Assembly (NCBI RefSeq): GCF_900101825.1
Contig: NZ_FNAG01000005.1
Span: 1-64,000 of the forward strand
Source: Aquimonas voraii
GTDB taxonomy: Bacteria; Pseudomonadota; Gammaproteobacteria; Xanthomonadales; Xanthomonadaceae
Length of the DNA: 64,000 bases
Direction of reading: 5' to 3'
Shown here: positions 28,551-40,835 of the stretch, piece by piece
Position numbering within the stretch: position 1 is the stretch's first letter
Layout: the number at the start of each line of letters is the position of its first letter
The notes under the pieces: model-generated
Databases searched by the model: none
What the model was told of the DNA's origin: nothing
Seen by the model: the letters and a program-made list of their open reading frames with translations, nothing else
Position numbers and translations under genes: made by a program

Positions 28551-29651
28551 ATGCGGTTCAGTCTGACGCGCGAAGTGTTGTTGAAGCCTTTGCAGCAGGT
28601 GGTCAGCGTGGTCGAGAAGCGCCAGACCATGCCGGTACTCTCGAATCTCCTCGTCGTTCTGGACAAGGGCACGCTCTCGCTGACCGCCACGGATCTCGAG
28701 GTTGAGCTTGTGGCCCGGGTGGGCTGCAGCGACGGTGAGCCAGGCGCGATCACTATTCCCGCGCGCAAGTTCTTCGAGATCGTGCGCGCTCTGCCCGATG
28801 GGGTGTTGGTGAGCGTGTCGGTCAGCGGCGACCGCATCGCGGTGAGCGCGGGTCGGAGCCGTTACACCCTGGCCGGTTTGAGCGCCGACGAGTATCCGAA
28901 CAGCGACGAGTCGGAGATCGTCGAGCGGCTGCGTTTGCCCGAAGGAGCGCTCAAGCGAGCGTTCGACAGCACCGCGTTCGCGATGGCACAGCAGGACGTG
29001 CGTTTCTATCTGAACGGTCTGTTGCTCGATGCCAGCGGCACCGAGCTTCGTTGTGTCGCAACCGATGGCCACCGCCTCGCGCTCAGCGAGACTGCGCTGT
29101 TGTCCGGTCCCCAAGTGCGCCGCCAGCTGATCGTGCCGCGCAAGGGCGTGCTTGAACTGCTGCGACTGCTTGAGAACAGCGATCGAGAGATCGAACTCGA
29201 GGTCGGACGCACGCACGTTCGCCTGCGTCGAGAGGACGTGTCGTTCAGTTCCAAGTTGATCGATGGTCGCTTCCCGGACTACGAGGCAGTGATCCCGCTG
29301 GGTGCCGACAAGGAGGTGAAAGTCAATCGGGACGCCTTGCGTGCAGCTCTGCAGCGGGCTGTGATCCTCTCGAACGAGAAGTACCGTGGTGTCCGGATCG
29401 AGATCGACCCGCAGGTCGTTCGGGTGTCGGCGCACAACCCGGAGCAGGAAGAGGCGGTTGAGGAGGTCGAGGCTGACACGACGATTTCCGGTCTGTCGAT
29501 CGGCTTCAATGCGAGCTATCTGCTTGAGGCGTTGGGTGCGCTGTCAGAGGACGACGCGCTCCTGCTGTTCCGGGATTCGGGTTCGAGCGCACTGGTCCGC
29601 GAGCCCAGCCACGGCCGGAATCGCCACGTCGTGATGCCGATGCGCCTGTAA
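28551..29651 (+). CDS. dnaN: DNA polymerase III beta subunit (sliding clamp)
   Basis: A 366-residue sliding clamp that tethers polymerases to DNA. It begins MRFSLTREVLLKPLQQVVSVVEKRQTMPVLSNLL, the canonical N-terminus, and ends in VVMPMRL. The three-domain clamp pattern is intact; VATDGHRLALSE lies in the middle. It follows the probable oriC and precedes recF by 11 bases, giving the classic dnaA-dnaN-recF-gyrB order. Confidence 0.98.
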   Translation: MRFSLTREVLLKPLQQVVSVVEKRQTMPVLSNLLVVLDKGTLSLTATDLEVELVARVGCSDGEPGAITIPARKFFEIVRALPDGVLVSVSVSGDRIAVSAGRSRYTLAGLSADEYPNSDESEIVERLRLPEGALKRAFDSTAFAMAQQDVRFYLNGLLLDASGTELRCVATDGHRLALSETALLSGPQVRRQLIVPRKGVLELLRLLENSDREIELEVGRTHVRLRREDVSFSSKLIDGRFPDYEAVIPLGADKEVKVNRDALRAALQRAVILSNEKYRGVRIEIDPQVVRVSAHNPEQEEAVEEVEADTTISGLSIGFNASYLLEALGALSEDDALLLFRDSGSSALVREPSHGRNRHVVMPMRL

Positions 29652-29662
29652 TAGCCAACCCG

Positions 29663-33225
<3,563 letters not shown>

Positions 33226-33261
33226 CCTTGGAACGGGTCTGACGCGACCGCGGCCGTCAAC

Positions 33262-33287
33262 GCGTCGCCGGATGACACCGGCGACGC
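33262..33287 (+). terminator. Hairpin terminator after gyrB
   Basis: Perfect 10-bp inverted repeat GCGTCGCCGG / CCGGCGACGC with a 6-base loop, 37 bases after the gyrB stop. Followed by TTG only, so the T-tract is weak. The rest of the gap to 33484 holds no gene; TATACT at 33429 is a possible -10 for the next gene. Confidence 0.6.
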
Positions 33288-33484
33288 TTGCCTACCACGC
33301 GCGAAGACCCTCTCCGAACGAAAGCCTGCTGCCTGAAGTCTCCGTAGCCTTGCCAAGGGATACGGCAGCGATCCTCGCAAAGAACAGCCAAGACTCCGCC
33401 CGCCGAAGATCGCACGCGGGGCGCTGGCTATACTGCCGCTGAATGCGGCCTTCCACGCCGCCCGCCCATGCGACGCCCAGCCCC

Positions 33485-35050
33485 ATGAAGAAAGCCCATC
33501 TCTACCTGCTTGCTTTGGCCTTGTGCCTCATCGGCGGCGGCGCGATCTACTACAAATGGAAGTTCCTCGACTTTCCGCTGCAGCCGGCGGCCGAGGTCGA
33601 GGTCTGGACGCTCCAGGCGCGGGTGGAATACCAGCCCCGAAAGCCGGCGAACACCGTGGTCCTGCAGCTGCCCTCGGTGACCCCCGGATTCACCATCCTC
33701 GACGAGCGCTTCGTTGCCCGGAACTATTCCAAGCTCGAGGAGCCGAGGCGCGAGGGCCGTGAGGTCCAGTGGTCCATCCGGCGAGCCACCGGACGTCAGG
33801 CCCTGTACTACCGGGCTACGGTAGTACGCAGCAAGCAATCCGAAGCCACCGAGGTCGCGCCGCGGCTGGCGACTCCGCCCACACTCGAGGAACCCTTCGC
33901 CACCGCCGCACAGACCCTGCTCGACAACGTCCGCCTGGGCTCGTCCAACGTGCCGACCTATGCCAAGGAGCTGGTGCGCCAGATGAACGTGGCCGCGCCC
34001 AGTGAAGAGGTGGCGCTGCTGACCGAGAACCTGAGCGACCCGGAAGCCCGCGCAGACTTCATCACCCAGCTGCTGGCGATGCGCCAGATTCCGGCGCGCA
34101 TCGTTCGCGGACTGATGCTGGGCGACAGTCAATCCAGCGCCGAAATCCGCCCCTGGCTGCAGGTCCATGACGGCAACGCCTGGACCACCATCGACCTGCA
34201 GACCGCTGTCGATGGCTGGCCAGACAACCTGTTCCAGTGGACCGGCGCCCGCGCACCCCTGCTGCAAATCGAGGAGGCTGCGCGACCTGAGCTGAGCTTC
34301 TCCATCAGCCGCAATCTCGCCGATGCCATCGCTGTGGCCGAGCGACGCCTGGAAGTGCAGAACGCGGATCTGGTGCGGTACTCCCTGCTCAGCCTGCCGC
34401 TGCAGACCCAGGAGGTCTACAAGGTGCTGCTGATGGTGCCGATCGGCGCCTTCCTGATGCTCCTGCTGCGCAACATCATCGGCATCAAGACCTTCGGAAC
34501 CTTCATGCCCGTGCTGATCGCGATCGCATTCCGCGAGACCCAGCTGCTGGCCGGCGTCACCCTGTTCGTGCTGGTGGTGGGCGCCGGCCTCTTGGTCCGC
34601 TTCTACATGGAGCGATTGCGACTGCTGCTGGTGCCGCGACTGACCTCGGTGCTGATCCTGGTCGTCCTGCTGATGGCGGCGGTGTCGATCCTGGCGAACC
34701 GTCTCGGCATCGAGGTCGGGCTCTCGGTGGCGCTGTTCCCGATGGTGATCATGGCGATGACCATCGAGCGCATGTCGGTCGCCTGGGAAGAACGCGGCCC
34801 CGGCTATGCGCTGAAGGAGGGCATCGGCTCCCTTGTCGTGGCCTGCATGGCCTATGTGGCGATGAGCTGGGAACCGTTGGAGCACTTCATCTTCGTGTTC
34901 CCGGAATCGCTCCTCATCCTGCTCGCTGCAACCCTGGTCATCGGTCGCTATTCCGGCTATCGCCTGAGCGAACTGTTCCGTTTCCGCGCATTGGCGCGGG
35001 AGCTGGAAGCCAAGGAAAAAGCTGCCACCGGCACTCCGGCAAAGGGCTGA
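33485..35050 (+). CDS. Inactive transglutaminase / 7-TM membrane protein
   Basis: A 521-residue inner-membrane protein. After an N-terminal anchor (LYLLALALCLIGGGAIYY), the first half is an extracytoplasmic region with a transglutaminase-like fold (TENLSDPEARADFITQLLAMRQIPARIVRG, then PWLQVHDGNAWTTIDLQT). The catalytic Cys of true transglutaminases is not evident, which fits the family name 'inactive transglutaminase fused to 7 TM helices'. The second half has about seven membrane segments. The gene is 3 bases before an ATP-grasp ligase-like gene, its usual partner. The biological substrate is unknown. Confidence 0.8.
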   Translation: MKKAHLYLLALALCLIGGGAIYYKWKFLDFPLQPAAEVEVWTLQARVEYQPRKPANTVVLQLPSVTPGFTILDERFVARNYSKLEEPRREGREVQWSIRRATGRQALYYRATVVRSKQSEATEVAPRLATPPTLEEPFATAAQTLLDNVRLGSSNVPTYAKELVRQMNVAAPSEEVALLTENLSDPEARADFITQLLAMRQIPARIVRGLMLGDSQSSAEIRPWLQVHDGNAWTTIDLQTAVDGWPDNLFQWTGARAPLLQIEEAARPELSFSISRNLADAIAVAERRLEVQNADLVRYSLLSLPLQTQEVYKVLLMVPIGAFLMLLLRNIIGIKTFGTFMPVLIAIAFRETQLLAGVTLFVLVVGAGLLVRFYMERLRLLLVPRLTSVLILVVLLMAAVSILANRLGIEVGLSVALFPMVIMAMTIERMSVAWEERGPGYALKEGIGSLVVACMAYVAMSWEPLEHFIFVFPESLLILLAATLVIGRYSGYRLSELFRFRALARELEAKEKAATGTPAKG

Positions 35051-35053
35051 ACC

Positions 35054-36016
35054 ATGCTCAACCTGTTTGCCGTAGCGCGCCGTCTCCGCACGATCGGTCT
35101 GATGGGCTTGGGCCAGCGCAACGCCGAGTTCATCCTGCGCTACAACCGCCGCCGCTTCTATCCGCGCGTCGACGACAAGCTGATCACCAAGCAGCTCGCG
35201 ATCGAAGCCGGCCTGCCCGTGCCCGAACTCTATGCCGTGGTGCGGGAAGAGCATGAGATCCACGAACTGCACCAGAAGATCGCGCAGCGCGAGCAGTTCG
35301 TCGTAAAGCCCGCCCACGGATCCGGCGGCGACGGCATCCTGGTGATCACCGGCCGTCGCGGCGACAAGTACCGTCGCTCGAACGGCCAGCTTATGAATCG
35401 GGAGGAGTTCGAGCACCACCTCTCGAACGGACTGTCCGGCCTGTTTTCGCTTGGCGGCCACCCTGACCACCTGCTGGTCGAGTACTGCGTGCAGTTCGAC
35501 CCGATCTTCGATCAGGTCAGCTACAAGGGCGTGCCCGACATCCGCATCATCGTCTTCATGGGCTACCCGGTGATGGCGATGATCCGACTGCCCACGCGCC
35601 TCTCGGACGGCAAAGCCAACCTTCATCAGGGTGCCATCGGCGTCGGCATCGACATCCCGACCGGCACCACGCGCCGCGGAGTCTGGGGCACCGAGCCGGT
35701 CAAGGAACATCCCGACACCGAGCACAGCATCGTTGGCCTGCAGATCCCGCGCTGGGAGGAACTGCTGGAGATGGCCTCGCGCTGCTACGAACTGTCGCAG
35801 TTGGGCTATATCGGCGTGGACTTCGTCCTCGACCGCAACCATGGCCCGATGATCCTGGAGCTGAACGCACGTCCGGGACTCGCCATCCAGATTGCGAACG
35901 GCAATGGTCTGCTGCACCGTCTGCGCAAGGTCGAGGCGCTGATGGAATCCGGTGGCCTCAGTACGATCCCCGCCGAGCGGGTTGCCTACGCACGCGAACA
36001 CTTCGCCACCATCTGA
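35054..36016 (+). CDS. RimK-like alpha-L-glutamate ligase family protein (ATP-grasp)
   Basis: A 320-residue ATP-grasp protein. The nucleotide-binding half has QFVVKPAHGSGGDGILVI (about 80-98), and the metal-binding end has LELNARPGLAIQIANGNGL. It belongs to the group called alpha-L-glutamate ligase-like, relatives of RimK that ligate amino acids to a carboxylate. It is translationally close (3-base gap) to the 7-TM transglutaminase-like gene, a pairing seen in other gammaproteobacteria. The acceptor is unknown; a periplasmic or envelope peptide is one guess. Confidence 0.82.
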   Translation: MLNLFAVARRLRTIGLMGLGQRNAEFILRYNRRRFYPRVDDKLITKQLAIEAGLPVPELYAVVREEHEIHELHQKIAQREQFVVKPAHGSGGDGILVITGRRGDKYRRSNGQLMNREEFEHHLSNGLSGLFSLGGHPDHLLVEYCVQFDPIFDQVSYKGVPDIRIIVFMGYPVMAMIRLPTRLSDGKANLHQGAIGVGIDIPTGTTRRGVWGTEPVKEHPDTEHSIVGLQIPRWEELLEMASRCYELSQLGYIGVDFVLDRNHGPMILELNARPGLAIQIANGNGLLHRLRKVEALMESGGLSTIPAERVAYAREHFATI

Positions 36017-36210
36017 ACAAAACAGAAGCGGACAGACGCCACATCGAACAGTTCCGTTCGCTCGCGCATGGCGCGTAGACCTTAACAAGAGCCGGCGATT
36101 TCACGTGTCGCAACTACTGCAACGCGCCTTGAGTCGCCAGTTCAACTGCGGTTAGGCTTGGCGGCCCTGCTTGGCCATTTGCGCCATGCTCCCTCCCCAG
36201 GAACACTGCG

Positions 36211-37473
36211 ATGCGTACTCCACTCTTCGTCCTGAAGACCAGCCTCCTTCTTGCCCTTGGGCTTGGACTGACCGCGACGGCCGACGCCCAGCGACGCGGC
36301 AAGCAGGCCGAAGAGGAAGTGCTGTATCCGAATGCCACGCGTGAAGAGCCGACTTTGAAGCCGGTCGGCCGTCTGCAGCGGCAGATGAAGCAGATGTTCG
36401 ACTTGTCGCAGGAAGAGGGCAAGGAGGCGCAGACGGAAGAAGCCTCCAAGGCGATACTCGCGGCCAGCGCGGCGGGCCCCTATGAGAAGTCGTTCGCCAA
36501 CCAGATCCTCGCCCAGATCGAGCTGGATCGCGACAACTACCCCGGTGCCATCGGCTACTTCCAGGCGGCGCTGGACGCGGGCGGCCTGAAGAACAACCAG
36601 TACTACCAGATCATGCAGAACATCGGTCAGCTGCAGTTCCAGGAGGAGCTGTATGGCGACGCCGCTGCGACCTTCACCCGGATGCTGGAAGAGACCCGCG
36701 CCGAATCCGCGCAGATCTATGCGCTCCGCGGCAACTCCTACTACCGCATGGAGCAGTACGAGCCGGCGGTGGCAGACCTGCGCAAAGCCATCTCGCTTCA
36801 GGAGAAGCCAGATGCCTCCGTCTCCCAGCTGTTGATGGGCAGCCTGTTCGAGCTGGGTCGGGCGTCCGAAGCGGCCGAGATCGCTGCCGGCCTGCTCGCC
36901 AACGATCCGCAGAACGTCAGCCTGATCCGCAACCTCGCAGCGATCTACATCAATGCGGAAGAGACAGGCAAGGCGATTGAAACCATGCAGGGCGGCATCG
37001 ACCGCGGCGTCCTCACCGAGGAGCGTGACTACATCGAACTGTCCAAGATGTACCGCTACGCCGAGCAGGATCTGAAGGCCGCCGAACTGATCACGCGAGC
37101 CTTGCAGGACGGCAAGGTTCAGCCGAGCTTCGAGGTTTACCGCGGCCTCGGCGAGGCCTACTACTTCTCGGAAAACATCCCGCAGGCGGCGGAAGCCTTC
37201 GGCAAGGCCGATGAACTCGCCACCGACGGCGAAATGGCCCTGAACCACGCCCGTACCTTGGCCGAGCTGGAGCGCTGGCCGGAGACCAAGGCGGCCGCCA
37301 ATCGCGCCATCAGCAAGGGCGTCAAGCGTCCGGGTGATGCCTACGTGATCCTCGGCGCCGCGGAGTTCGGTCTGGACAACCAGCCCGCGGCGATCGCCGC
37401 TTACCGCGAGGCCGCGAAGTACCCTGAAACCAAGGCGATGGCCGAGTCATACCTGCGCCAGGTCAACCGTTGA
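36211..37473 (+). CDS. Exported TPR-repeat protein of the TonB locus
   Basis: A 420-residue protein with a signal peptide (LLLALGLGLTATADAQ), a charged linker and tetratricopeptide-like helical repeats covering about residues 80-415 (for example AQIYALRGNSYYRMEQYEPAVADLRKAI). Proteins of this type precede or accompany tonB-exbBD operons and are described as putative components of TonB systems. Here it is 133 bases before tonB on the same strand. The AT-richer stretch TCTTGGTATAAGC just upstream of tonB could hold the tonB promoter. A scaffold role in the periplasm is inferred. Confidence 0.8.
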   Translation: MRTPLFVLKTSLLLALGLGLTATADAQRRGKQAEEEVLYPNATREEPTLKPVGRLQRQMKQMFDLSQEEGKEAQTEEASKAILAASAAGPYEKSFANQILAQIELDRDNYPGAIGYFQAALDAGGLKNNQYYQIMQNIGQLQFQEELYGDAAATFTRMLEETRAESAQIYALRGNSYYRMEQYEPAVADLRKAISLQEKPDASVSQLLMGSLFELGRASEAAEIAAGLLANDPQNVSLIRNLAAIYINAEETGKAIETMQGGIDRGVLTEERDYIELSKMYRYAEQDLKAAELITRALQDGKVQPSFEVYRGLGEAYYFSENIPQAAEAFGKADELATDGEMALNHARTLAELERWPETKAAANRAISKGVKRPGDAYVILGAAEFGLDNQPAAIAAYREAAKYPETKAMAESYLRQVNR

Positions 37474-37606
37474 AACTCGTTCACCTTGCTGGGCTTAGGC
37501 AAGGTGGACCTCTTGGTATAAGCTATGCCGTTCCCGTGTCGTTCAGCTTGTCTAGGCAGGCGGACTGGCAGCGCGGATGGATTGATCTCCGACCACGACA
37601 CTGCGC

Positions 37607-38266
37607 ATGACAGACAAGCAAGAAATTCAGGAAAACGGGGGCCGCAAGCTCAGCTGGCTGCGCATCGCCGGCTTGGCCGCCGCCATCGGCGTGCATGCCA
37701 TGGCCCTGGTGCTGATGCTGGTGCCGGTGGCGCCACCGCAGATGGAAGAGCGCCCCCCGGAAATCGTTGAAGTCACCTTCATCGAGCCGCCGCCGCCGCC
37801 CCCGCCGCCGCCGCCGCCGCCGCCGGAGCCGCCCAAGCGTCCGCCGCCGAAGATCATCGAGCGTCCCCGACCGACCCCGCCCCCGCCGGAAGCACCCCCG
37901 CCGGTGATTCTGGAGGAGGCTACGCCGATGTCGATTCCGGCGCCGCCGCCGGCGCCGCCGGCGCCTTCGGCACCCGCGCCGAGCTACGGCGCGACCGAGG
38001 ACAGCTCCTACCGCCGGGCGAAGCCGCCGCGCTATCCGCCCCAGGCGATGCGTCGCCGGGAGGAGGGTGAAGTGCTTCTCCGCGTTCTGGTCGGCACCGA
38101 TGGTCGCCCGGTCCAGATCGAGGTGGAAAAGTCCAGCCGCTCGCGCTTGCTGGACCAGGCCGCCATCCAGGCGGTGCGTGAGTGGGTGTTCAACCCAGGT
38201 ATGAAGGAGGGCGTCCCGGTGCAGAGCTGGGTGCTCGTCCCGATCAAGTTCTCCCTCAGTGACTGA
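37607..38266 (+). CDS. tonB: Energy transducer TonB
   Basis: A 219-residue TonB. A short cytoplasmic N-terminus leads to one transmembrane helix (GLAAAIGVHAMALVLMLVPVA). A proline-rich periplasmic spacer follows, with 13 consecutive prolines encoded by a (CCG)n tract near 37785-37826, then PPKRPPPK and a Pro/Ala stretch. The C-terminal domain (PRYPPQAMRRREEGEVLLRVLVG to VREWVFNPGMKEGVPVQSWVLVPIKFSL) contacts TonB boxes of outer-membrane receptors. It heads the tonB-exbB-exbD1-exbD2 run, which powers uptake of iron complexes and other ligands. Confidence 0.94.
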   Translation: MTDKQEIQENGGRKLSWLRIAGLAAAIGVHAMALVLMLVPVAPPQMEERPPEIVEVTFIEPPPPPPPPPPPPPEPPKRPPPKIIERPRPTPPPPEAPPPVILEEATPMSIPAPPPAPPAPSAPAPSYGATEDSSYRRAKPPRYPPQAMRRREEGEVLLRVLVGTDGRPVQIEVEKSSRSRLLDQAAIQAVREWVFNPGMKEGVPVQSWVLVPIKFSLSD

Positions 38267-38292
38267 CGCCTAACTAGCAAAAGGGTAAGGAA

Positions 38293-39123
38293 ATGCTCCA
38301 AGAAGCCTCTAACACGCCGGCAGCCGCGGCTGCTACCCAGGCTGCCACGCCGGCGCCGATGGATCAGGTCATCGGTGGCGTCGTCGCTGACACCAACGCA
38401 GCAGCGCTCAAGGAAATGGGCATCGCGAGCCTGCTGAACAACATGGTCGCCCACCCGGGCGAATTCGCCGTGACCTGGGTGGTCGTGGTGACCCTGGTGC
38501 TGATGTCGATCGCGTGCTGGTACTACACCGTCGTCAAGACGATCCAGAACCAGGTGATCAAGGCCCGCGCCAACCACGTGATCCGGACCTTCTGGGAAAC
38601 CACCAACGCCCAGGAAGCGATCCGTTTCATGGAAGAGCAGCCGGCCAACGAGCCGTTCTCCAAGATCGCCCTGGATTGCGCCACCGCCGCGGCCCACCAC
38701 CAGAAGAATGAAGGTTCGCGTCTGGCCGAAACCCTGTCGCGCTCCGAGTTCATCGATCGCGCCCTGCGCCAGGCCGTCACCCGCGAGAGCTCCAAGCTCG
38801 AGAACGGCATGACCATCCTCGCGACCACCGGTTCGGCCGCGCCCTTCATCGGTCTGCTCGGTACCACCTGGGGTATCTACAAGGCCCTGATCAAGATCGG
38901 CGCCTCCGGCTCCGCATCGCTGGACGCCGTGGCGGGTCCGGTCGGTGAGGCGCTGCTGAAGACCGCGCTGGGTCTGGTCGTCGCGATTCCCGCGGTGATG
39001 GCCTACAACTTCTTCAACCGCATCAACCGCACCACCAATGCGGCCTTTGACGCTTTCGCCCACGACCTGCACGACTTCTTCGCCACCGGCTCCCGCGTCG
39101 GCGAAGGCGCGTCCAAGCGTTGA
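38293..39123 (+). CDS. exbB: Biopolymer transport protein ExbB
   Basis: A 276-residue MotA/TolQ/ExbB-family proton-channel subunit. It has an extended Ala-rich N-terminus, a first transmembrane segment (EFAVTWVVVVTLVLMSIACWYYTVV), a cytoplasmic loop, and the family core ATTGSAAPFIGLLGTTWGIYKALIKIG followed by VGEALLKTALGLVVAIPAVMAYNFFNR. The AAGGAAATG ribosome site is good. It energises TonB together with the ExbD subunits encoded next. Confidence 0.95.
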   Translation: MLQEASNTPAAAAATQAATPAPMDQVIGGVVADTNAAALKEMGIASLLNNMVAHPGEFAVTWVVVVTLVLMSIACWYYTVVKTIQNQVIKARANHVIRTFWETTNAQEAIRFMEEQPANEPFSKIALDCATAAAHHQKNEGSRLAETLSRSEFIDRALRQAVTRESSKLENGMTILATTGSAAPFIGLLGTTWGIYKALIKIGASGSASLDAVAGPVGEALLKTALGLVVAIPAVMAYNFFNRINRTTNAAFDAFAHDLHDFFATGSRVGEGASKR

Positions 39124-39152
39124 GCCTTCGGTTGAACCGGGAGTCCTGAACC

Positions 39153-39575
39153 ATGGCCTTCAGCAGCGGAAACGACCAGCAGGGCGGGCCGATGGCGGAA
39201 ATCAACGTCACGCCGCTGGTCGACGTGATGTTGGTGCTGCTGATCATTTTCATGATCACGGCGCCCCTGATGTCCCACAAGATCCAGGTGAAGCTGCCAG
39301 AGAACCGGCTGGAGGTCCCTGAACTCGCAGCGGTGCCGGGCCAGCCCATCACCATCGCGATCAAGGACACGGGCGAGATGTACTGGAACGACCAGCCGAT
39401 CCAGCGCAGCCTGCTGGAATCGCAGCTGGCGGTGGAAGCGCAGAAGAAGCCCCAGCCCCGCGTCGAGATCCGCGCCGACCGCACCACGCGTTACCGCGTG
39501 GTGTCGGATGTGGTGAAGATCGCCAAGGACGTCGGCATGGCCAAAGTCGGCTTCGTGATCACCCCGGAACGGTAA
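39153..39575 (+). CDS. exbD: Biopolymer transport protein ExbD (copy 1)
   Basis: A 140-residue ExbD/TolR-family subunit. The single membrane helix INVTPLVDVMLVLLIIFMITAP contains the conserved proton-relay Asp (PLVDVML). The periplasmic domain includes KIQVKLP and VEIRADRTTRYRVVSDVVKIAKDVGMAKVGFV. It is followed 12 bases later by a second exbD, an arrangement known from Xanthomonas as exbD1-exbD2. Confidence 0.94.
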   Translation: MAFSSGNDQQGGPMAEINVTPLVDVMLVLLIIFMITAPLMSHKIQVKLPENRLEVPELAAVPGQPITIAIKDTGEMYWNDQPIQRSLLESQLAVEAQKKPQPRVEIRADRTTRYRVVSDVVKIAKDVGMAKVGFVITPER

Positions 39576-39587
39576 CAGGAGTCCACC

Positions 39588-39998
39588 ATGGCATTTACTA
39601 CTGGGGGTGGCGGCGGCGCGATGGCGGACATCAACGTCACGCCGCTGGTCGACGTGATGCTGGTGCTGCTGATCATCTTCCTGGTGACGGCGCCCATGCT
39701 GACGCGCGAGATCGAGATCGACCTGCCGCAGCAGAGCAACAAGCAGCCCGAGGAAGTCGTCGACCCGCCGCAGCCGATCCGACTGCGAATCGACGCCGAC
39801 GGCAGCCTGTTCTGGGACAACTCGCCCATGCCGAAGGCGGCCTTGCTGCCCTCGCTGCGCGTGGAAGCCAGCCGCGACCCGCAGCCGCTGCTGGAAATCG
39901 AGGCGAATCAGGAAGTGCAGTACCACGTTCTGACCGAGGTCCTGTCCGAGGCCAAGAACGCGGACATGAAGAAGATCGGCTTCGTCGAGACGCTGTAG
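39588..39998 (+). CDS. exbD: Biopolymer transport protein ExbD (copy 2)
   Basis: A 136-residue ExbD paralog with the same core INVTPLVDVMLVLLIIFLVTAP, including the channel Asp, and periplasmic EIEIDLPQQ and LTEVLSEAKNADMKKIGFVET. It has its own ribosome site (CAGGAG before the start). A GC-rich hairpin after the stop marks the end of the tonB-exbB-exbD1-exbD2 transcript. Confidence 0.94.
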   Translation: MAFTTGGGGGAMADINVTPLVDVMLVLLIIFLVTAPMLTREIEIDLPQQSNKQPEEVVDPPQPIRLRIDADGSLFWDNSPMPKAALLPSLRVEASRDPQPLLEIEANQEVQYHVLTEVLSEAKNADMKKIGFVETL

Positions 39999-40025
39999 GC
40001 CTTCCTACTTGCTGGGTTGAACCTG

Positions 40026-40049
40026 CAAGGCCGCCTTCGGGCGGCCTTG
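40026..40049 (+). terminator. Terminator after exbD2
   Basis: Perfect 10-bp stem CAAGGCCGCC / GGCGGCCTTG with the stable tetraloop TTCG, 27 bases after the exbD2 stop. It is followed by a modest T-rich stretch (TGCTATTT). Confidence 0.75.
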
Positions 40050-40356
40050 TGCTATTTGGCCGCACACGCGTCAGACAGGGACCGACCGCCGTCGCCTCTG
40101 CTGCGTCCGGTGAGAACCGTCTTCGCCGGAACTCCAGCGAAACGAGCCACAACGGCAGAAGCCAAGGCGCTGGGCATCACCGAAGCAAGTACGGACGCGT
40201 GGCTGAATACAGCTCGGCGCGTCGACATTTTCATAAGAACCGCAAGCGCTTGCCGGCGAACTGAGTTCAGGCGCAATGTCGAACCCGCGGCATGCGCCGC
40301 CATCGGCCTCGGAGGCCGGGCAGCAGGCAAGGGACGGCCCAGACGGGAGCACGACC
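40050..40356. other. Gap between exbD2 and the third exbD
   Basis: 307 bases without a credible gene. Composition is slightly lower in GC than the flanking genes. Since a terminator precedes it, the third exbD probably has its own promoter here, but no convincing -35/-10 pair was found. Confidence 0.4.
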
Positions 40357-40758
40357 ATGGCCTTCATGACTGCGGATGTTCCTTCACGCGCGGACAAAGC
40401 CGAGATCAACATCACCCCCCTGGTGGACGTGATGCTGGTTCTGCTCATCATCTTCCTGGTGGCAGCACCCGTGCTGGTGCGGCAGATCGAACTGCCGCTC
40501 ACCGGCACGCCGCCGAAGCCCGACGTCGAACAGGCCCAGCTGCTGCTGCGCATCGACGCCGCCGGCGCTCTGCAGCTGGACGGCAGTCCCATGAGCCTCG
40601 CGGCGCTGGATCGCATCCTGCAGGTGGAAGCGCTGCGCGAGCAGCCGCCCGTGCTGCAGGTCGACGTAGCGCCGGAGGCTGCCTACGCGCGCATGACCGA
40701 GGTGCTGGCGCTGGCGCGCAGCCACGGACTGGAGCGTTTCGAGCTGCAGACGCACTGA
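40357..40758 (+). CDS. Third ExbD/TolR-family protein
   Basis: A 133-residue ExbD-like protein: INITPLVDVMLVLLIIFLVAAP keeps the conserved channel Asp, and the periplasmic part ends LEVLALARSHGLERFELQ-like (MTEVLALARSHGLERFE). Start ATG 40357 was chosen because GGGAG lies just upstream and the longer frame adds 27 unconserved residues. It is separated from exbD1/exbD2 by a terminator and 358 bases, so it is probably regulated independently. The most divergent of the three paralogs. Confidence 0.88.
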   Translation: MAFMTADVPSRADKAEINITPLVDVMLVLLIIFLVAAPVLVRQIELPLTGTPPKPDVEQAQLLLRIDAAGALQLDGSPMSLAALDRILQVEALREQPPVLQVDVAPEAAYARMTEVLALARSHGLERFELQTH

Positions 40759-40835
40759 AGCCGAGAACGCCGGAGTGCAGCGCCCGCTGACCTGCAGGCG
40801 CTGCAGCCGCCAGCGTGCCCCAAGACCGCTGACCC

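Noticed and set aside
33428-36088. 886-codon open frame on the minus strand
   Set aside because: It is antisense to the 7-TM transglutaminase-like and ATP-grasp genes, and its composition is that of a shadow frame.
36095-36115. Third parS-like site (ATTTCACGTGTCGC)
   Set aside because: Only the TTTCACGTG half matches; the right arm is wrong, so ParB binding is unlikely.
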